Positions 58,970 through 64,000 of a DNA stretch of 64,000 nt are shown piece by piece. The notes under the pieces were generated by a model. It did no database searches, was not told the origin of the DNA, and saw only the letters and a list, made by a program, of their open reading frames with translations. Source of the DNA: Quillaja saponaria (taxonomy: Eukaryota > Streptophyta > Magnoliopsida > Fabales > Quillajaceae); the NCBI GenBank assembly GCA_029379385.1, contig CM055613.1:18308001-18372000 (forward strand), in the 5' to 3' direction. The translations under genes and the position numbers were made by a program. The stretch's first letter is position 1. Every line of letters begins with the position of its first letter.

Positions 58970-59229
58970 GGCTATCTATTTATCTGGGATAGGAAGCCCG
59001 TTGAGGATAAGTTTCAAATTAACAATTTTTGAATAAAATTACAACTGCCTCCTTTTTATTATAAAAACAGGCCTTCCCATCTACGACAATATTTGTTGCC
59101 TTAACAATAATATTATACACATGACGGGACTATCTAGGATGGGTTTTCTTATCGAGAATGACAATTATCTATGACATGACTATCTGGGACGAGTCTTGCT
59201 TGTCAAGGGTAAGGTGAATTCTAGTAGTG
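58970..59229 (+). repeat. CACTA 1 right subterminal repeats and terminus
   Basis: ATCTGGGATAGGAAGCCCGTTGAGGATAAG, GACGGGACTATCTAGGATGGG, CTTATCGAGAATGAC, GACATGACTATCTGGGACGAG and TTGTCAAGGGTAAGG are variants of the motif family at the left end, ending AATTCTAGTAGTG at 59229. Confidence 0.85.
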
Positions 59230-60027
59230 CTTCTACATATTTAGTTGGAATTTTCTTCTTCTCAAGAACCCGCCACAAAACTTATCTCGAAACCCTATCA
59301 TACGTTTTTTTCTAGATTAATAAAGGTAATATGAAGATCCTTTTTTCTTTTTTAATGTATTTCTCTATTAATCTCCTAAGTAAGAAAATAGCAACCATTG
59401 TAGATCTTCCTGGCATAAATTCAAATTGATTCTCGAAAAATAGAGTCATAATCATAAACCTACGCTTAATTACCATTTCCTATAGCTTCATTGTATCACT
59501 TATAAGTTTTATTTAGCGATAATTCGTATAACTTTGTATATCTCTTTTATTCTTATAAATAGGAATTAACATACTCTTCCTCCATTCATTAGGCATTTTC
59601 TTAGGCATTAAGATCTTGTTTAAAAGCTTTGTGAGCCAAGTTATGCCAACATCTCCTAAGCATCTCCAAACTTCTATAGCGATATCATTTGGTCCCATTG
59701 CTTTACCATTTTTCATCTTATGAAGAGCTTTTTTAACCTCATATGCTCAAATCTAACGAACAAGTCTACAGTTCAAATCATCAAATGTGTCAACTAGTTC
59801 TCCGACAACAACACTTGAATCTCTATTAAATAAGGTATCGAAGTAAGTATGCCATCTCTTATTAATCTCATCTTTCTTAAATAAAACCATGTCCCCCTCA
59901 TCCTTAATGCACTTAATATGAGTCAAATCTCTAGTTTGTCTCTTTCTTTGTCTAGCAAGTCTATAAATATCCTTATCTCTATCCTTTGTTCTTAACTTTT
60001 GTTAAAATCCTTCACAAGCTATTATAA
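59230..60027 (-). mobile_element. RTE-type LINE, 5' part (truncated)
   Basis: Continuation of the LINE at 42505-43504 on the far side of CACTA 1. It begins with the CTT duplication. It stops at about 60027 against a GypA LTR fragment, so the endonuclease domain and 5' end are absent. Confidence 0.88.
59233..60020 (-). pseudogene. RTE LINE reverse transcriptase, N-terminal half
   Basis: Minus strand from 60020: KLRTKDRDKDIYRLARQRKR, DEGDMVLFKKDEINKRWHTY, VVVGELVDTFDDLN, a stop-containing step, then KMKNGKAMGPNDIAIEVWRC (59716-59650), LTKLLNKILMPKKMPNEWRK, SMLIPIYKNKRDIQSYTNYR (to 59513), and later DLHITFINLEKNV and KIPTKYV-type text that joins LINE codons V-I-K-S-M-Y at 43501. This is the fingers/palm start of an RTE-clade RT. 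Two or more stops interrupt it. Confidence 0.88.
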
Positions 60028-60125
60028 CTCGATATTGTAATGTTAAGTTTTAGAGATATTGTGTAACTTTTAGTTATAAAAAATAACATATACATAAACA
60101 AATTAAAATTAAAAAAAACATAAGT

Positions 60126-60158
<33 letters not shown>

Positions 60159-60346
60159 TATATATACTCACTTTACTTTTCTTTATTATTTGACTTTTCC
60201 TTTTCCTTTTTCCTAATTTTCCTAGTTTCCTTTTTTTTTTCCTCCACTTTTTCTTTCCATTCCAACAGCCTTCCTCCTCTACTTCCAAGCTCTTCTAGTT
60301 TCTCCATCAAGCTCAGCCTTTAATTTAGCTCTACCGTTGTAACATC
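60028..60346 (+). repeat. GypA LTR fragment I (5' part)
   Basis: Begins TATTATAACTCGATATTGTAATGTTAAG, matching the LTR start of copy G (TGTCATAACTTGATATTACAATGTTAGG). It contains (CATA)n/(TA)n repeats at 60132-60163 and the pyrimidine-rich block in the normal orientation. It ends where another LTR-like sequence starts at 60347. Confidence 0.7.
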
Positions 60347-61316
60347 TCCAAAATTAATACCTAAATTAATTATAGGATAAGCAATTATCTTATGAGTTAA
60401 TTAGGATTAAAATTTAGTTACGTATTATTCCATGTATAGGAATGGTACATGTGCGTATAAAATATGTATAGGATATGTATTAGTATAGGAGTAGTGTATA
60501 CGTATAAAATAGGTATAAATACATGTATGTACATACATACACGTATATACGTATAGGAAAAAATACATAGAAAAATATGGACAAGTGTAGGCATTGGAAC
60601 AAAGATGGGAAAATATTACATGATGGTGTTGGAAGAAGAAGAGAAAATAATAAAATATAGGTTACTTGCTAGAAAAGAAAATGTGATGAATTAGATGTAA
60701 GAAGAAGATTAAGTGTGGCAATTTGTAATAAATGAAGGGTTCTATGTATAAGGAGGAGAATCAATATGGCAATCTGTAATTAATGAAGGGGTCTAAGTGT
60801 AAGAAAGAGAATAAGTGTGGCAACTTACAATTAATAAAGGGGCTTAGTTGTAAGAAGGTGGAAAAGGGTGGAAAAATTGTGATAATTAAGAGGGCATGTG
60901 GAAGAAAGTTAGGGCATAAGATGCCAAGTAATAATTAACATAGAAAGGTGGCTAGACAAGTGGAAGGCAAGGAAAACACTAGGTGTCCATGAAATGATTA
61001 AGTAGGATATTGTAGAGAATTAAGGTTACTAGGTGTCCATGGAATGATTAAGTAGGACATGTTTAGAGCATTAAAGAAACAATGTGTTCATGAAATAATT
61101 ATGGTGGATTTGTATAGAGATTTAAGGAAGCAAGGTGTAAGAAAGAGGAAGACATGTGTAGAGATTTAAAGCAACTAGGTGGCTTACTAATAATAAAAGA
61201 ATCTAAACTAGGAAAAAAAAGGAAGACAAGTGTCAGGAAGAAAGAACACATGTTAATTATAGAGTGACAAATGGAAGGTTGTAATTTTAAAGAACTAAAA
61301 GGGTAATATAAATAAG
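60347..61316 (+). repeat. LTR-like fragment with minisatellites
   Basis: Starts TGTAACATCTCCAAAATTAATACC, a typical plant Ty3/Gypsy LTR start, and near its right end has a TATA-like ATATAAATAAGG. It carries two minisatellites: a roughly 50-60-bp unit (AATGAAGGGGTCTAAGTGTAAG...) about four times at 60676-60893, and a 51-bp unit (CTAGGTGTCCATGAAATGATTAAG...) about four times at 60979-61190. The LTR 3' part is missing, replaced by the Copia 2 LTR fragment. Confidence 0.55.
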
Positions 61317-61380
61317 GAAGGAAACTATAAATCAGAAAATTTGACCCATTAATTAAGCTACCTATATTTACACTCTAACA
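61317..61380 (-). repeat. Copia 2 3' LTR, first 64 bases only
   Basis: Minus strand TGTTAGAGTGTAAATATAGG and onward matches the 5' LTR at 63961-63899 with about five differences, then homology stops. The rest of this LTR is lost. Confidence 0.8.
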
Positions 61381-61399
61381 CTCCCCCTCAAGCTGGAGC
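61381..61399 (-). promoter_or_regulatory. Polypurine tract of Copia 2
   Basis: Minus strand GCTCCAGCTTGAGGGGGAG ends directly at the 3' LTR start TGTTAGAG. Confidence 0.85.
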
Positions 61400-62960
61400 A
61401 TAAAGATTATATGTTCCAAGCTTGTTGCATAGATATCGCAATCGGTTTCCTGTCAAAGATTTTGTGAATAAGTCTGCTAACTGATCTTCTGATTTTGCAT
61501 ATGTAGTCTTGATTGTATTATCTATAAGCTTCTCACGAACGAAATGACAGTCAACTTCTATATGTTTTGTTCGTTCATGAAAGACTGGATTTGATGCAAT
61601 ATGTAATGCAGCTTGATTATCACATACTAACTCCATAGGCTGTGAGTGCTGAAATCCAAGTTCGTCTAATAGATTTTTCAGCCAAACTAACTCAGCAGTG
61701 GCATGAGTCATGGCCCTATATTCAGATTCAGCACTGGATCTTGCAACAACAGTCTGCTTTTTGCTTTTCCATGAAACAAGATTTCCACCCAGAAATATAC
61801 AGTATCCTGTAGTAGACCTTTTGTCAAATTGAGAGCCTGCCCAATCAGCATTGCTATAACCTTGAACTGGAGTAGAATTATGTTTATGGACTAATGTATG
61901 ACCACGACCATGTCCTCGATCTAGAGTGTGCCCATGATTCTTATATAATAATCCCTTTTCGGGTGCAGTTTTAAGGTATCTTAGGATACAAATAATAGCA
62001 TTCCAATGAGATGTTCGAGGCTGAGAAAGAAATTGGCTAACCATACTAGTTACAAAAGCAATATCTGGTCTAGTGACTGTGAGATAATTCAGCTTACCAA
62101 CAAGACGTCTATATTGCTCAGGATTAGTCAGTAGCTCCCCCTCATCTAGTACAAGTTTAGTGTTGGGATCCATAGGAGTATCTACAGGTTTGGAATCCAA
62201 CATATCTATATCACTCAAGACATCCTGACAATACTTTCTTTGAGAAAGGAAAATACCCAATTGTAATCTTGCAACCTCAATGCCCAAGAAGTATTTTAGC
62301 TGTCTTAAGTCTTTAGTTTGAAACTTAGACTGTAGGAATGATTTCAATTGCTGAATCCCATGATTATCATCACCTGTAATCACAATATCATCCATATATA
62401 CAATTAAAAGAATTATGCCATTAGGTGTATGTTTCTAGAAAACTGAGTGATCAACAGTACACCTCTGAAGGCCAAAACTAACAACAACTTCACTGAATCT
62501 ACCAAACCAAGCTCTAGGAGATTGCTTTAAGCCATATAGAGACTTTTTCAATCGACACACCATATCGGACTCCCCCTGAGCAACAAAACCAGGTGGTTGC
62601 TCCATAAAGACTTATTAATCAAGGTCACTATGTAAGAAAGCATTTTTGATGTCCAATTGATAGAGTGGCTAATCAAAAATAGCAGCTAGAGATATAAATA
62701 CCCTGACAGATGTAATTTTAGCTACGGGAGAGAAAGTTTCTGAATAATCCACACCATAGACCTGAGTGTAGCCTTTTGCTACCAATCTAGCCTTTAAGCG
62801 ATCAAAGAATCATCAGGATGAACTTTTACGGTGTATACCCATTTACAGCCAATAATGAATTTTCCAGAAGGTAAAGAGACTAGTTCCCAAGTACCATTAG
62901 TATGTAAGGCGTTCATTTAATCAATCATGGCCTTTCGCCACCCGTGATAAGCAAGAGCAT
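61388..62960 (-). pseudogene. Copia 2 reverse transcriptase-RNase H, long 3' frame nearly intact
   Basis: Minus strand. The RT palm shows LDIKNAFLHSDL (followed by stops), RLKKSLYGLKQSPRAW, a stop just before KHTPNGIILLIVYMDDIVI (catalytic YMDD at 62398-62387), then an uninterrupted 335-codon frame. That frame has KYFLGIEVARLQLGIFLSQRKY, YRRLVGKLNYLTVTRPDIAF and the RNase H domain (NADWAGSQFDKRSTTGYC, SSAESEYRAMTHATAELVWL, VCDNQAALHIASNP, HIEVDCHFVREKL) with acidic residues in the expected places. It ends at DLFTKSLTGNRLRYLCNKLG. Between RT and RNase H there is an unusual ~18-residue insert rich in Gly/His (HTLDRGHGRGHTLVHKHN). Stops upstream of YMDD show that the whole polyprotein is not made. 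Confidence 0.88.
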
Positions 62961-63680
62961 CACTGGTGGACTTTGGAACATAAATAAAAGACAAAGAGGA
63001 GAAAAATGCATAATAGGGTGAAGATAAAACGATGATAACTCAAAAAAGTATAAATAGAATAAGGATTACGAGTTGAACGAGTACCTATTCGTAAAATAGG
63101 TGGTGAAGCAGGATCCGAGGCACAGAAAGGTGTTGGGACAGAAGGTGAGTCATTAGGGACATCAACAATGTCTACTGGAAGATCAGGTAGTGGTGCAGAT
63201 GATAAATAGTCATTTGGTCCAAGATAAGGAACCGGAAGAGCCTCAGAGATAGAAGGTGACTTGGGAATAGTCAAGAGAAAGAATGAAGATTCCTCAAAAA
63301 ATGTAACATTAGCAGAGATAAAATAATGATTCTTATCTAGACAGTAACATTTATACCCTTTTCGAAGGCGAGAATAACCCAAGAAGATGAACTTAAATGA
63401 TTTGGAAGAGAGTTTATCCTGTCCAGGTGTTAGATCATGAACAAAACAAATGCAACCAAAGATACGAAGCGAAAGTAAATATAAGGATGATTAGGAAAGA
63501 TGATAGAATATGGAATTTTGTTATGCAATGTAGAAGATGGCATGCGATTAATAAGGTAGCATGCAGTAAGTATAGCATCACCCAAAAACGAAGTGGAACA
63601 TGACTATGAAGTAATAGAGTGCGAGCTGTTTCAATTAAATGTCTGTTTTTGCGCTCAGCAACTCTATTTTGTTGAGGAAA
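62960..63680 (-). pseudogene. Copia 2 integrase C-terminal part and linker
   Basis: Minus strand from 63680: PQQNRVAERKNRHLIETART, the last piece of the integrase core, then SFLGDAILTACYLINRMPSS and LHNKIPYSIIFPNHPY in another frame. The GKLDPRALKC-like segment is degraded to GQDKLSSKSFKFIFLGYS, followed by RLRKGYKCYCLDKNHYFISA (63382 onward), and a Pro/Ser-rich linker (SPSISEALPVPYLGPNDY). The integrase zinc finger and most of its DDE core lie in the deleted part. At least one frameshift (near 63430) is present. Confidence 0.85.
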
Positions 63681-63737
63681 ATAAAAATTAAGGTTTTTTT
63701 TTTTTTCAGCAGAAAATAAAAATTAGGGTTTTTTCTC
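63676..63737. repeat. Direct repeat at the Copia 2 deletion junction
   Basis: GAAAATAAAAATTA(A/G)GGTTTTTT occurs at about 63678-63700 and again at about 63713-63735, the only difference in the core being one base. One copy abuts integrase codons (PQQNRV), the other the primer-binding site. The missing ~2 kb of gag-protease-integrase lies between these two anchors, so the repeat marks the deletion junction. Confidence 0.7.
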
Positions 63738-63740
63738 CCT

Positions 63741-63754
63741 AAGCTCTGATACCA
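63741..63754 (-). promoter_or_regulatory. Primer-binding site of Copia 2 (initiator tRNA-Met type)
   Basis: Minus strand TGGTATCAGAGCTT, an exact match to the core TGGTATCAGAGC, three bases from the LTR end CA at 63758-63759. Confidence 0.9.
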
Positions 63755-63757
63755 TAT

Positions 63758-63961
63758 TGAATATAAGAAGAATGTATATTCAGATGATTTTCAATATACA
63801 AAAAGGAGTCTCTCTATTTATAGGCTAAAGTGTTTAACCTAACATAGTGAACTTAAACTAAATATCAACCAAATACGTAATAGAAATTATACAGAAATAA
63901 GGAAACTATAAATAACAAAATTTGACCCACTAATTAAGCTGCCTATATTTACACTCTAATA
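63758..63961 (-). repeat. Copia 2 5' LTR, 204 bp
   Basis: Minus strand starts TATTAGAGTGTAAATATAGG (expected TG mutated to TA), contains a TATA-like CCTATAAATAGAG near 63818-63830 and ends CTTATATTCA before the primer-binding site. A length of about 200 bases is short but normal for plant Copia elements. Confidence 0.85.
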
Positions 63962-64000
63962 GGTAAAATAGAAAACGAAACTTTCTCCTAAAATCCAAGC

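Larger units (their letters stand above)
43505..59229 (-). mobile_element. CACTA (En/Spm) transposon 1, complete ends, 15.7 kb
   Basis: Left end CACTACAAGAAAATCAC at 43505. The right end, read inward on the minus strand from 59229, is CACTACTAGAATTCACC. Flanking 3-bp duplication CTT/CTT. Both ends carry subterminal repeats. The interior has a TNPD-type transposase and a TNPA-type gene on the minus strand, both broken. It inserted into the RTE LINE; joining 43504 to 59233 restores the LINE reading. A second CACTA element (45503-49861) is inserted within it, so its own length was about 11.4 kb. Confidence 0.95.
61317..63961 (-). mobile_element. Ty1/Copia retrotransposon 2, internally deleted
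   Basis: Minus-strand element: 5' LTR 63961-63758, primer-binding site 63754-63741, deletion junction, integrase C-terminus, reverse transcriptase and RNase H, polypurine tract 61399-61381, and about 64 bases of 3' LTR (61380-61317). Gag, protease and most of integrase are missing. The 5' LTR start is TATTAGAG where the 3' LTR has TGTTAGAG, so its terminal TG is mutated. Confidence 0.88.

Noticed and set aside
1..64000. tRNA and rRNA genes
   Set aside because: No cloverleaf with conserved TTCRA/GG boxes or rRNA core sequence was noticed; the tRNA-like matches are only retroelement primer-binding sites. A tRNA scan would be decisive.

Overview
The window is eukaryotic nuclear DNA from a flowering plant, most likely a eudicot. 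It is AT-rich, full of plant LTR retrotransposons, CACTA and Mutator elements and an RTE-type LINE, and carries a nuclear insertion of chloroplast DNA (cemA and ycf2 pieces). It has one apparently intact host gene, interrupted by normal GT/AG introns. The species cannot be named from the sequence.

Layout. 1-4.7 kb: unresolved sequence, then a minus-strand copy of a long-LTR Ty3/Gypsy family (called GypA here). 4.8-6.3 kb: a four-exon 2-oxoglutarate/Fe(II) dioxygenase gene of the SRG1 / thebaine- and codeine-demethylase-like type (354 residues, minus strand). Its upstream region exists as about three diverged copies to 8.2 kb. 8.4-13.2 kb: the 3' end of a GypA LTR abutting a decayed Copia element. 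13.2-20.2 kb: decayed transposon-protein and gag-like remnants and a candidate LTR. 20.2-35.3 kb: two deleted GypA elements, extra inverted LTR pieces and, between them, a chimeric plastid insertion. 35.3-38.8 kb: a 5'-truncated Mutator-like element with a transposase and a convergent GRF zinc-finger-like relic. 38.9-41.9 kb: another minus-strand GypA LTR. 42.5-60.0 kb: an RTE LINE split by a 15.7-kb CACTA transposon, which contains a 4.36-kb CACTA transposon, which contains a 0.58-kb solo LTR. 60.0-64.0 kb: LTR fragments and a second deleted Copia element with a recognisable primer-binding site.

The strongest structural result is the four-level nest. Both CACTA elements have matching terminal repeats and perfect 3-bp target-site duplications (CTT and AAT). 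Removing the outer one in silico restores the LINE reading frame across the insertion point. Other notable points are a clean ~0.75-kb inversion inside one GypA LTR, a short hairpin conserved among GypA LTR copies on both strands, internal repeats of variable number in these LTRs, the cemA/ycf2 chimera, the repeated promoter of the dioxygenase gene, and exon-like sequence inside the inner CACTA that may be captured host sequence.

Limits. All family assignments come from reading motifs and translated fragments by eye. LTR outer boundaries are often approximate. Most element genes are broken by stops and frameshifts and are reported as pseudogenes. No previously undescribed functional gene system is evident. 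The novelty here lies in rearrangements and element architecture.
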